A DNA stretch of 64,000 nt from Lithospermum erythrorhizon (Eukaryota; Streptophyta; Magnoliopsida; Boraginales; Boraginaceae). The DNA lies in assembly GCA_019722365.1 (NCBI GenBank), contig JADFUC010000924.1, forward strand, positions 1 to 64,000. Reading direction: 5' to 3'. Each line of letters opens with the position of its first letter. The first letter of the stretch is position 1. The notes under the pieces were generated by a model, which had not been told where the DNA came from, did not search any database, and saw nothing but the letters and a program-made list of their open reading frames with translations. A program made the position numbers and the translations under genes. Shown here piece by piece: positions 33,852-44,687 of the stretch.

Positions 33852-34133
33852 TCACTTTACAAAACGTAACCTGTTGGCCATAGAAATATTACGACCATCT
33901 ACTTGCTCATAAGTCGAAAACCATTCACTCTTAGGATAAATATGATAAGATGATCTAGAATCAAGTATCCACACGTTGGTGTAGAATGTGTGGTTATCGC
34001 CAACTAATGCTATATCTTCCTCATATTTTGTACAACTTCGCAACAAAGAATGTACTTTATGCATTAATCCGCCTCGCCTTCTTAGGACAATCGATTTCCA
34101 ATGTCCCTTCTTCACACAAAGAATGACAAACAT
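33852..34133 (-). pseudogene. Element D zinc knuckle and aspartic protease
   Basis: One 93-codon frame. MFVILCVKKGHWKSIVLRRR is a knuckle with only part of its CCHC left (CVKKGHW, where the family has C-x-x-C-x-x-x-GHW-x-x-x-C). It then gives NVWILDSRSSYHIYPKSEWF: the protease active site, usually LDSGCSxH, has Gly changed to Arg, which should abolish activity. It continues with YEQVDGRNISMAN. Confidence 0.8.
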
Positions 34134-34139
34134 CCCCTG

Positions 34140-34581
34140 AAGTTTCGACCTCGTTTTGATTTGTTCTTAGGAAACTTTTTTTCCCAGCTTAACAAATCCC
34201 TCGACATTATTGCTTATCAGCAACAAATTGACTATCCATACTAGGACCACTACAACTATGTCTCACTTCCGTTAGGAAGAGTGATCTAACTTTCTGTGAG
34301 TTGTAGAATCCTTACCATTAGTCATAGATTCCTTTAAAGTTTTATATGACGCAGTAAAGAAATCCACTGTAATTAAGGCGCATTCTCATCACCTATATAA
34401 ATACCAATATTACGCAACGACAGTTTTCATAACAAAGGTTGATTCAAAGAATAACTTGTTGGTTGCTTTGGTCACATACATGCATTTTCCAACTTAGCCC
34501 ACAACTGTGCCAGCCAGCCTTCCTCGCTAGAAACCTCCCGTAATAATCTCTGCCTCCGCTGATAACAAAGAACGAGAGTGT
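34140..34581 (-). pseudogene. Element D gag, central part
   Basis: Stitched minus-strand frames give LREVSSEEG then QLWAKLENACM and TNKLFF, matching the copia UBN2-type gag (LREVS...LWxKLExxYMxKxLxNKLFL). The gag is cut at 34581 by solo LTR E. The sequence beyond E (36877-36910) may continue the reading. Confidence 0.65.
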
Positions 34582-36876
34582 TGTAATAACCGCCCGTTAA
34601 TTTTATAATAATACACTTATAATTTATTTGAGCCAATTACATTTATGATTTAGTAGTAGTAGCCGGGGATAATTCGAAATAAGTTCTATCGTTAAGTTGG
34701 TTGTTAACTCGATTCGTTAAGTGGGCACAAACTCCCATGTGAGATACTTTCTAAACTTAGGGGCTAAGTTTCTATCTTCATCCACTTGACAACAAAACAC
34801 AAAATCTCATCTTCTTCTTCTTGGTCTTGGCCGAGAATCCCCTTCTCCCTCCCCTTGAAAATTTTCTTCCATTTCTCTCTTCGATTGTTGCTCAAACTCA
34901 AAGATCATTGGTTGAATATCTTCCCCTCATCATCTTCTTTGAATTGAGGTAAGAAAGTTCAAATCTTTTGGGATATTTCATGGGTTTGATTATAGTTGGG
35001 ACTTTGTTGATTTTGGTATAATTGAATTTAATTGTGTTTCTAAGCTTATTATGGGTAGTAATAATGGATATAAAGAGTTAATTCATGATTTAGATATTGT
35101 TTGAGGTTTAAGGTAATAGGTTGACTTTTTCCTAGGTTAGTTGACTTTTATGTTTGACTTTTATAAGACTTTTAAATGTGTGTTAAATCAATGGGGACCT
35201 TAATAGAAGTTGTCGTAAGGTTAGAATTGGTGATTATAACGACAGGTTATGTTTGAGAAAGTGTGATTGGTAAGTTGAGTAGTAATTGAGATTTTGGAGT
35301 ATAGGTTGTTATTTATGGACTTGAGTAGGTTTTGATTGTACTTTCCGGTGTTTTGTTAGGCTGGATCAAAGGGGAAGGGTAGTTAATGCGATTGTAGATT
35401 GAGTAGATTTTGTAGAAGGCTAGAGGCGAAGTACTTATCTCACGGGTGTCACATTGCGCATTTACGTTAAATTGTGTGAAACATGTCATTGTGGTAGAAT
35501 TATGAGAATAGTATACATGTCATTGTTGTATGATTGTGTGTCATTCATTTGTGTGAGCCACATATGATTACGTGATTGTATTTTTGTGGCATCAAGATTT
35601 CTTGAGGTAAGTATTGGAACTCTCAACTTACGCTTCTCTTGTGTTCTCAGGGCCTTGCCTAGCCAGAATTCAGAGCCTTTGCTCTGCACTTCAGATTTCG
35701 TATTCATGGCTGGGTTCTATAGATTTTTGATTAAGTAGACATTTTTAACTGCAGCTTTGATATTGTTTGAAGTAGAGAAGGTTGTTGGGAGGTGTTGGTT
35801 GGAGTTATGTGACTTTGAGGTGACTTGAGTATTAGGATATGACCATGTATGGGATGATTGGGGTTAGTGGACTCTCCTTCTTGGAGGATATCTCTGACGC
35901 TATTGGCCTTATACTTCGTATAAGTAAGTGGTTTAAGCCTTATACTACAAGATAGCCATGGCCTTATACTACAAGATAAGTGGGGTTTGGCCTTATACTG
36001 GGTATAAGAGCGGTGTGATTATCTATGACTTGTTGAGTGTATTTGTGTTGGCCTTATACTTGCAAGAGCGGTGTTTATTAAATATCGTCCATGCACGCAG
36101 TAGACGATCGAGCATATACATTGGGAGGTTGGTATACTTGTGGAGACATGAAAGATAGATGGTTTGATGACTAGAGTTATAGTCGTTGTTGAGTCTCTGT
36201 GATTTGATTCTGGTGATTGTGTGCCTTATTGAGACTTGCATTATCTCTTGACATGTTGGGCGCCTGCATCTTCTTTTTTGGAATTTTATGATATGGCCTT
36301 ATTAGGTAGTCCTGGGTATATACATATTTATTCATATTTGACTACTATATGTATTGACTGCCTCAAGCCAGATATTTAAGTTTCACCCCTCAGTGAAAGT
36401 TTCAATTAAGTCATGGGCTTACACCCCTATTCGCTTGGGCGGCATTTATTTGTGCCAACACAAGCTGGCACAGTCAGAGGCTATTTGAGAGTTTATATTC
36501 GAGTGGCTAGAGCATCGGGCACTGAGAGGATCCTCACGCCTCGCTTGTCGTGCTATTAACCGCTTCTTGATTGCTGTATTTCATTTTCAGACTTTAGCCT
36601 TACGCAATTATTTTGTATTCGAACACGGTATTTACTTCAATAGTCTGTTTGACACGGGGTTTTTTAGAGATGTTGTATATATATGGTTGGTTGGTTAGAT
36701 ATCACCCGGATGGATTGTAAATTTTAAAAACTGTTTTTTCTAGAATTTTTACTGGAATCAAATTTTGGATAAACGCGAGTTCTTTAAACCGAAGTCGCCC
36801 ACATCAAGATGGTGACTCGTGTTCGTGATTATAATGATTCTCACCTTCATATGCTTCTAATTCGGGACGGGTCGCT
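34582..36876 (+). repeat. Solo LTR E (Tekay-like family of A and B), plus orientation
   Basis: Begins TGTAATAACCGCCCGTTAAT and ends near GGGACGGGTCGCTA; about 2.3 kb. It aligns with the reverse complement of the B 3' LTR, including the block near the start and the segment at 36660-36740. No PBS follows and no polypurine flank precedes; copia gag sequence abuts on the left, so this is a solo LTR. A target duplication is not clean (AGTGT against ATGTT). Confidence 0.8.
35908..36070 (+). repeat. Hairpin minisatellite in LTR E
   Basis: Five units beginning GGCCTTATAC. Perfect inverted repeats are CTTATACTTCGTATAAG (35908-35924) and CTTATACTGGGTATAAG (35992-36008). Others (near 35938, 35961 and 36052) have a degraded right arm. 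Same array as in LTRs A and B. Confidence 0.85.
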
Positions 36877-37019
36877 ATGTTCTTCTCCTCCGCGATGCCA
36901 AATTTTCCGAACCGGTACAAGCGAGCTCTTTTCATGTTATGAGTCCGTATCCCCTCAAGCTTCAATATTAACATTAAGTTCATTCATGCATAATACAGTT
37001 AAGATCATTCATGGCTATT
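36877..37019. other. Unassigned, possibly the start of copia D gag
   Basis: Minus-strand 'GIAEEKN' just before the LTR E junction could continue into the D gag on the other side. The segment is too short to be sure. Nothing else recognised. Confidence 0.25.
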
Positions 37020-38998
37020 GATCAATCCTAGCAATATATTTAACATATGTCAATTCAATAGATGGATATACTAGGTGAGTTTAAAACATTATTGATAGCA
37101 AGTTTAATTATGATTTGATTGGTATGGAATATAACATGGCTATGTTGATTGATCAAATCAAACTATTCTAATCATGAATATTGAATTAAGATCAACATAG
37201 GTTGACCTATCAATACTACAAATGAATTCAATTATATGCCGACATATTCAATTAGCGCATAAACAAGCATATAATCAAATCCTAGCAATTCTAGCATATA
37301 TATCAATATAGACTAATAAAGTAGTATAGGATAGAAGATGCAAACATAACACGGTATTTTTATAAGGTTTGCTAATCTACATCCCCACCTGCTCTCCACC
37401 TTAGGCTTGTTAAAAATTTAATCGAGTAACCGTACTTCTTCAAAGTCGCTAAGTCCAAACCAACGACAACCCCTTGTATCAAGAACCAAGTGTTACACCA
37501 CTGATTTTTAACTTAAGTCCTCGTTAGAAACCCAAGTCGCAACCTAGGATTTCAACTCTTAGTATACCACTAAGAACCCAAGGAATTCCCTAGAATTTCA
37601 ACTCAATCAAATCGAGACGCAACTCCACCACCGAGCACTCTATGTTCTATTGTTTGAGTAATCCCCACAACACCGACCTCAAGCCTCTAGTATGTGGATC
37701 AAATCCTAATTTAACGACATATCTCTTTATAGAATAGAGATTGTTGTTTTATCCTCTAATTTAAATGCTCCTCAACGAATTTTACAATTGATTACAATTT
37801 AGCACAATTTACAACCTTATATTGAGTGGATAGAAATTGAAGCTTGTTGGAACCACTTGTTGAGTAGATATGACTTTGAAGATGTTGAACTCCCATTTGA
37901 GCATATTTCATCCAAATCTGAATTATTTTTGTTTTCCATTTCTCATTTCAAAGGTAATGGACAAACCAAACTCACCTCTTTGGATAATCAAAATTAAAGC
38001 TCACATGTTTGGAGAGATTTGCGTTTAAAGATGAGAAATAAAACCTTTGAATGATGTATTTTTAGCTCAAAAAATGTTTTGGAAAAATTGGAAAGAGTTG
38101 GGGAAGGAGATGGAAGATTTGGGAATTTTATAGTGATGAAAATGGAGCTCAAACGGTCATATTCTGATAGCCATCGAGAGCCAAGGGCCACGATGGGAGC
38201 CTTCGATGAACTTGCAGAATGTTTACTCAGCTTCATCGTGACCGTCAGCAAGTGCTCCATCGTGACCACATATGCACACGACGGGAGCCCCTCAATGAAA
38301 CTTGCTCAAAGTTTACCTCCTACCATTCGAATGTTTATCGAGTGCCCCATCGTGACTATACGCACACGATGGACCAACTTAAAATAATTTCCGCTATAAC
38401 TCCGATTTGGACTATGACCAAAATGCGTTGAAAGATATCAAACCTTTAATAATATGATATCAAACCTCACTTTATAAATATTATAATTAAAATATACTTT
38501 TTTGACAAAATATTCTTAAAACTTTGAAACGGTTAACAATTTTTTGTCAAAAATGATTTGAAAAATATATCTCATATAAGCGCTTCAATCAAGATCAAGG
38601 AAGGAAAGTAAAGTTAGATTCAAGCCATAACTTTTACCTATGCTTCGGCTTGCATCCAATACTCGTCTCTTCCATATATCTTGATTCTTCGTTAGCTCTT
38701 CTACTTGGTCCTTTCATGACCGGTAGATGGACGATCTTCTTCTTCATCGTCATTCTTCACTTTGAAGCTTTGTATGGTTGATTCTTCTTCTCTATCACCA
38801 TACTCATCTTTTTGGCATTTCTTCATTGTCGTCAATGCCTTGATTTTAAAAGCTTGTTTGATGTATCATCAACTTTGGTGCTCGATAAGCACCTTTATAA
38901 TATGCCAATGAAATAAATCACTTAAGCACACATATTAGATAGTAAATCAATGTTTAAGTCATCATTAAAACAACGTGTATGGACTCGTAGTCCAACGA
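37020..38998 (-). repeat. Sirevirus-type LTR G (3' LTR position)
   Basis: On the minus strand it begins right after TCATCATCAAAAAGGGGGAG, the hallmark polypurine tract of Sireviruses, as TTCGTTGGACTACGAG (the expected TGTTGGAC start slightly altered). It carries a hairpin array at 38257-38372 and a region (37370-37700) rich in 'gttacggt/ggttcggac'-type U5 landmarks. The left boundary is not determined. It does not match the 5' LTR at 44688-45800. Confidence 0.6.
38190..38372 (-). repeat. 90-bp tandem repeat with CCATCGTG...CACGATGG hairpins in LTR G
   Basis: Two units about 90 bases apart. In 38347-38372 CCATCGTG is followed 10 bases later by CACGATGG, a perfect 8-base inverted repeat. In 38257-38284 the same structure has one mismatch (CACGACGG). 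Further half-motifs lie at 38189 and 38232. Confidence 0.85.
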
Positions 38999-40500
38999 AC
39001 TCCCCCTTTTTGATGATGACAAAATATTGATGCCAAACACATGTCCATAGCTAATATAAAGCTTAAGCACAAAGACATGGTTTGATTTGAACACACATGC
39101 TAGATAAAATATAACATTTAAGGTTAAGCACAAAGACATGGTTTGCTTTGCACACACATGCTAGATAAAATACAATATTTAAGCATACTATCATGGCATA
39201 TTTCATGGCATCACAAACATTCTCCCCCTTTTTGAATGATAAAAATTAATTATTAACCACATTTGATACCATACAACATGTCGATTTTGATAAAATTAAT
39301 TACATAGACATGGTTAAAAAGAAACTCAAATAAAGACATATAAACCATGTACGCATATTATTATGGTTTCATACAATGTTAAAAAGATATACAACGAAGC
39401 ATATTGCAAGTGTATATTTATACCACACATAATCCTCTTCATTGTTCAAACCAAAAGGTGTAATACTAGAACAAGTGACGCCAAACATATGTCATCTACA
39501 AATAAATTTAAGAATGTTGACATATGATAAAATATTACTTCAATTCTTATTATCAAAAAGTTTAAAAACTCAAAAGAGAATAAGTAATAAGATCGTCCCT
39601 CAAACAAAGTTATCATCTTGAAAAGGAAGATCATAATTTTGTCAATTCATGCCTCGAACAAAAGTTCTCTTAGGGACGGCAAGAATCAAGTACACTATCA
39701 ACTTGAGCAAGAGTTCCTCAATCTACGGATTTCATCATAACCATTTAGAACAAAATGATAATGCATGCGTATATACCATTGTTTAAGAACGAAAATATTT
39801 GAAATCATATGGCATGCAAACACATAAGTGGTTTTAACAAAACATAAAGAAAAGTGAAAATAAATAAACGGTTTTGTTAAAACAAGTTAGACTAAGAATT
39901 AATGTCTCAAGGATAAAACGATTTGCACATATTGAGCCAACTTTATTGGATTACTCCTCCTATCAAAGATAGGTATGACTCTCCCCCTTTCACAATAAAA
40001 AGTTTGTATATACCATTAAAATGACATGTCTAGGAGCAATCACAATAACTTTCAAACACTCAAGTTTAAAATTGAGAGGAAAGTTAATATTTTCAAATCA
40101 ATTAAATATATAAAGCAATTTTGAGCACGTGTTTGAAAATACCACACCAAAAGGTAAGGTTCAAATGGAAAAGATTTTTAAATCTTGAAAAATAATCCAC
40201 TAATCTTGTACAACTCAATGAAAACATAAAAACAAAGAAACTAATATCAAGCTAGCACGAGTGTCCTAAAATGTATTTAGTATAAAATCTGATACTTCAA
40301 CCTCATCCTCTTCTTTAGTGCACATGTGATAGTTATGTAGTTGTGCACAAATGTTATATCGGGCATCTTGATTAAACATTCTTACCTAGCCCGATACATT
40401 TTTAGTTCTTCATTGACGAAGAACACACATCCCCAAGGTTGATCTTGGAGATTCAACTTGAGTTTCATCACATGCTTTACTGAAAGGGTGCATGATATGA
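38999..40500 (-). other. Sirevirus 3' non-coding region with multiple polypurine tracts and repeats
   Basis: Minus-strand polypurine tracts (AAAAAGGGGGAG type) occur at about 38999-39010 and 39222-39234, with a weaker one at about 39976-39986. Repeated tracts before the 3' LTR are a known Sirevirus feature. 39060-39185 is a two-copy repeat of about 64 bases ('gcacaaagacatggtttg' with 'cacacatgctagataaaata'). No ORF recognised. Confidence 0.6.
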
Positions 40501-40507
40501 ATGGACT

Positions 40508-43500
40508 TCATATGACTACAATGCACATATTCAGATAACCCCGCTCTCCTCCGTGTTGTCCTGAGCATTGACACATCTCTGAGATATGATAGGGCCCATT
40601 TTGATGGTTGTGGGGTACTATAGTTTGTTCATCATGTTGCTGTCTAATGGAACAACATCCACATCCTTCCATTTCTCTGCTACATGCTGGTTCTGGAGTG
40701 CAAGGTAGATTAAGAACTGCCAAGTGATGTGATGATCACATAAATAACTTCCTCTTGAGTGACAACTTTATGGTAATGCTTAGGCTCACTTTGATGCAAT
40801 CTTTGAGTGACGCTGGACATACTAGATGAGTCCTTTTCTATAATGTTGATACAGTTGAACATATAGATTAGATAGAGGAACCAATTGTTATCAACAATAT
40901 GTTTAACTACTGTTCGACCGTCTTCTAAAGTACCACCAACTCTGAAGGCAAAGTTGTTCCTCAAATACAGAAGAGATATATAGATACTGCCAAACTCATG
41001 GAAATATGTGAACACCGCATTCAACTTTCTCTCCCTCCATATTTCATAGTTTGTGCCCCTGGCTTACCTCGTCTCTAAATGGCCCTTTGTGTGACCTACG
41101 TCCAAGCATTTGACTAATAGCCTTTTCTACTGCAGCTTTCTTTCAACTTAGATGCATTTTGTTTCACAAGGACTTTGAAGGCTCCATTACAATCAGTTTG
41201 ATAGCAGTTGTACCAACATTTGTACAATTCTAGGTGACACCTTGCATCATCCTACGTGAAGTATCATTTATAGGCACATGAGATATGTTATGGGGAATAT
41301 TCTTCCTTCTAGACCTTCTTCCATTGATTGTATCAGTACTAGCCAGCCATTTGCTCATAACCACAAAAATATTTTTCCCAGAAGCTCGGAACTCATCTTC
41401 TGGATGCCAACTGTCAATGGCAGTTGGTTGAACAACAGATTCTGCACCCCCCTTTTTAATTCTTCTTTCTTTTGTATTTTAGAGAGGATCATGAGCATCA
41501 TTGATTATACTCAAAAACAGATCTCTAACATTTGAAACAAGGTCTTCAACTAACATCCAATCATTGTGTAGGATAGCTTCCTCAATGCTCAACACATTAC
41601 CCTTAGATAATGAATTCTTGTCTTCGATATTGGTGATTAGAGAGCTCACTTCTTCAGTATGGTTGGGACCAGAATTTTTGGGTAGTATCTCCTCCAACAA
41701 TAACATGTTCAACGTCATCTACAGTAACAGAGTCTAGTTCTTCAGCACTTGGAGTAGTCTCATCCAGACTCATAATGTTAAAGACTCTTGGATTGACATC
41801 ATTCAGAATATTAGAATGATCCGCAACAGTCTTCTCTTTTCTACTGGTGACATCGACACTTGGAATAACAATTTCAACAATGTCAATGTTCTCTATCACA
41901 ACTATGTTGCCTTCTTCTCCCTTTTGAAACTTGCCATTATTCCAATCATCATCATTACGATAAGAGATGACTCTTCTCACAAGCTTGGTCTGAAGAGATT
42001 AATTGTTTCAACAGTTGTCATAACACATGCATCTTCCAAGATACCCATGATATCAATATTTTTATTGGTGACCTCAAACATCATCTCCTCAGCATCAATC
42101 CTCCTATTGTGGATGAACCTATATCGGACATTTGCTTCATCATCATTAATGATCATACAATCTAAGGGACAAAGACAATATTTTTTAAAATTCTCTTGTT
42201 CCCAACCTTGAATCTATTTTCATCCATGTTTAGATTTTCACTAGCCGTTCTCCTTTTGCTCATTACAACTACAACATCCTCATCGTCAGATCCCTGATTC
42301 ACATCAGCTGGATGCCAACTATCAGTGGCAGTTAGTCTAACATTTATTGGCATATGCTTCTTAGCCACCCTTACATGTACATCTATTTGATTGTCACTAG
42401 CTCCGGAAGCCTCAACTTGTTTTGATTTTGAGTAACATCAATTGTATTTGACAAATCAAAATTAGTGACATCAATGTTGTCAACAACACTTCCAATAACA
42501 TTTGGCACAGCCTCGATTGAAGGTCTCTCAATAGTCTCATCACTTGTGTCAGCAGCACTTGGCATACTTCCTCAAGAATGTGTTCCTACGCTTGTTTCAA
42601 ATGTACGGCAACACTTGTCTAGCACGATTCACCTTCTTCTCGCAGAGTCAATAAGAGGCATAACGTCAATGTCACTTTACTATTTCTCCTTCTAAGATTT
42701 TCTCAAGAACAATATCACTTATGTCCGTAATCCTTAGCACAAGCATCATGAGGAGGAATTCAAACATCACAAGAGTTAGCAACACTTGACATGGTATCAA
42801 CATCCGCATCATTAACCTCTACACTCTTCATATCACGTTCATTAACAATCACACTGTTAATGACATTTGGCCTGACGGTTACTCTTCCTTCTAAGATATC
42901 TTCAACAATAGTTTCACCAGTGTTGATGACACTTGTACCATCATCTTCAAGAATCTCCAATTTTTCCACATCAACATTTAAGGTATCAGCAACTGCTTGA
43001 CCAGCTGTAGGCATAGATATCTCTTCAGGTAGGTCTGCAGTCTCAGCACCAGTGTCAACAACACTTGATACCATATTATCACAATTAGATCCAGCAGTTA
43101 CAGGCTTAGTGCCAGTAGCACTTGATATGTCAACATTCATACCCTCAACAACTTCCACAGCAGTGTCCCTGACACTTCGAATAACAGATTCTTCCACCTC
43201 AGGATCATTGACAGATGGACTCATCACATCTCCCCCAACGGGAGTATCATCCTTCAACCCATCCAAAGTGTTCCTGACACATGGATCCATAGATTTAACC
43301 AAGTTCTCAGTACTTGGCATCTTCACTCCCTCAGTCACCATGTAATCAGCATATGACACATCTACATCACCTCATTTGGGGTTATCATCCACAACACCAT
43401 CAACACACTTTTTAGAAAGAGGGTTCAACAGTCTTATCCATGTTGTCATCGACACTCTGGATCATAGATGGATCTGACACACCAACAACATTTGTTGCCT

Positions 43501-44139
43501 CAGCACGCAAAGAGTCAGTGACACTTTCTACAACAATTGGAGCCGTTGATTCTTCAATAACATTTTCATTAGTAATCCATGTTCCTTTACTTTCAACAGC
43601 ATCATTATTTTTCTAGGCACTTCCCTTGCGTATCCTCTTCATTGACTTTTTCTTTTTCTCTTGAGAAGTATACTTAGGAATGGGCATCTTAGTCTCAACA
43701 TCATTCAAGGTGTCCTCAACACATACAACAACAATTGGTCCCGCACTTATATGCGACGACTCAGCAACAATATCACTAGTGTCACAAACACTTGGTACAA
43801 ACACTTCACCAAAATTTCCAACAACTATAACATCATTACATTACCAAAACTTGTCAGGACATCGCCTCCACATTTTCCAATGGTCAGTCATTCAAACGCA
43901 CAACAACACTTCCCTATCCGGAAACTTTAGTAGTGTCCTCTACACTTGAGAAGAACATTTTCTGGCCTCAAGTTTTCAAAACTTGGTACCTCAGTTGTAT
44001 CAACCACAGTATCACCAGTACATGGAGTTACATCTTCTTCCGTCATAATTCTAGTATGCATAATCTCTTTGCTGGGATTGTTTTTTATGAATCTTGTCGG
44101 GCAACATATTGAACGACGCTGGTACATTCCTCGAGACAT
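40508..44139 (-). pseudogene. Sirevirus env-like ORF remnant, Val/Thr/Asp-rich
   Basis: Several minus-strand frames (43927-44139, 42760-43359, 42383-42565, 41654-41980 and 41479-41718) share one style: repeated V-x-D-T/S-V-x-x-P-S-x-E/D runs, for example MDPCVRNTLDGLKDD, VADTLNVDVEKLE and DATVDTMSS-like segments. Two 'DSWHP-D' segments recur (near 41410 and 42310). It lies between a copia gag and a Sirevirus polypurine tract/LTR, the position of the third, env-like ORF of SIRE1-type elements, whose N-terminal part is similarly acidic and repetitive. The 40508-41200 part, where the conserved domain should be, is not recognisable to me. No virus-entry function is implied. Confidence 0.5.
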
Positions 44140-44344
44140 TGTTCCCTAATGCTAAAGCTTCTCTTGTGGCAGGATTATTCTTAAGTACGTAGTGCTAGAA
44201 TTAAATGATTACATGTCTTCATGTTACCAACACAAAGAGTAAACACTTTTTGCATAGAGTTTAATAAATCTCACCAATCTTTTCAGTCTTACCAATATTT
44301 GATATAACATTTGGTTCAACATCGTCACACCCTAGATGTGGATC

Positions 44345-44623
44345 TTGATCATCCTTCACTTTTTGATCACCTTGATGAGTTGTCTCCAAAATTTCCCAAG
44401 CCTCTTTAGCAGTAGTAGACATGTTTATCAATTTGAACATCTTCCGAGCATACTCCCATCACAAGTTACCACGGTCGGAATACCATCTAGTGAGTACAAC
44501 CTTCCAAACTCCTTTGTCGATGGATCTCAAAAATACAATCATCCTTGTTCTCCAATCAGCATAATTTGTTCTATCCAATAAAGGTGGAGTATAGATACAT
44601 CTTCCTTGTCTCATATTCTCCAT
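44345..44623 (-). pseudogene. Copia/Sirevirus gag start
   Basis: From ATG at 44623 the minus strand reads MENMRQGRCIYTPPLLDR, then TNYADWRTRMIVFLRSIDKG and VWKVVLT. Shifted frames then give a TAKEAWEILETTHQGD block. This is the Sirevirus-type gag (xPPxLDGxNYxxWKxRMxxFIxSID...AWxILxTTHEG). Reading stops near 44345, after about 90 residues. Env-like sequence follows within 200 bases, so nearly all of gag and all of pol are missing. Confidence 0.75.
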
Positions 44624-44666
44624 CAATTTAGATTACATAGACTTAGCCTCAGAGTCTGGTGTGTCC

Positions 44667-44679
44667 GCTTCCGATACCA
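44667..44679 (-). other. Element F primer-binding site
   Basis: Minus strand TTGGTATCGGAAGC, close to the Met-tRNA PBS TGGTATCAGAGC. It lies between the LTR end near 44688 and the gag ATG at 44623. Confidence 0.7.
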
Positions 44680-44687
44680 ATTGAAAA

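Larger units (their letters stand above)
31439..34581 (-). mobile_element. Element D: Ty1/copia element, minus strand, interrupted by solo LTR E
   Basis: Minus-strand order: gag (34581 to about 34140), zinc knuckle and protease, integrase, RT, RNase H, then a purine-rich AAGGTGGAGATT (31441-31452, the common copia polypurine tract form) next to the 3' LTR. The gag start and 5' LTR should lie beyond LTR E, after 36876. I could not identify the 5' LTR there. Confidence 0.75.

Noticed and set aside
34572..36881. Target duplication for solo LTR E (AGTGT against ATGTT)
   Set aside because: Only approximate, and LTR end uncertain by a few bases, so not called.
41816..42211. Plus-strand 131-codon frame
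   Set aside because: Opposite-strand shadow of the same env-like region, hydrophobic by complement of acidic codons; no independent evidence.
42791..43345. Plus-strand frames of 69 and 97 codons rich in Ser/Thr
   Set aside because: Exact complements of the acidic minus-strand env-like ORF; its repeat structure on the minus strand explains them.
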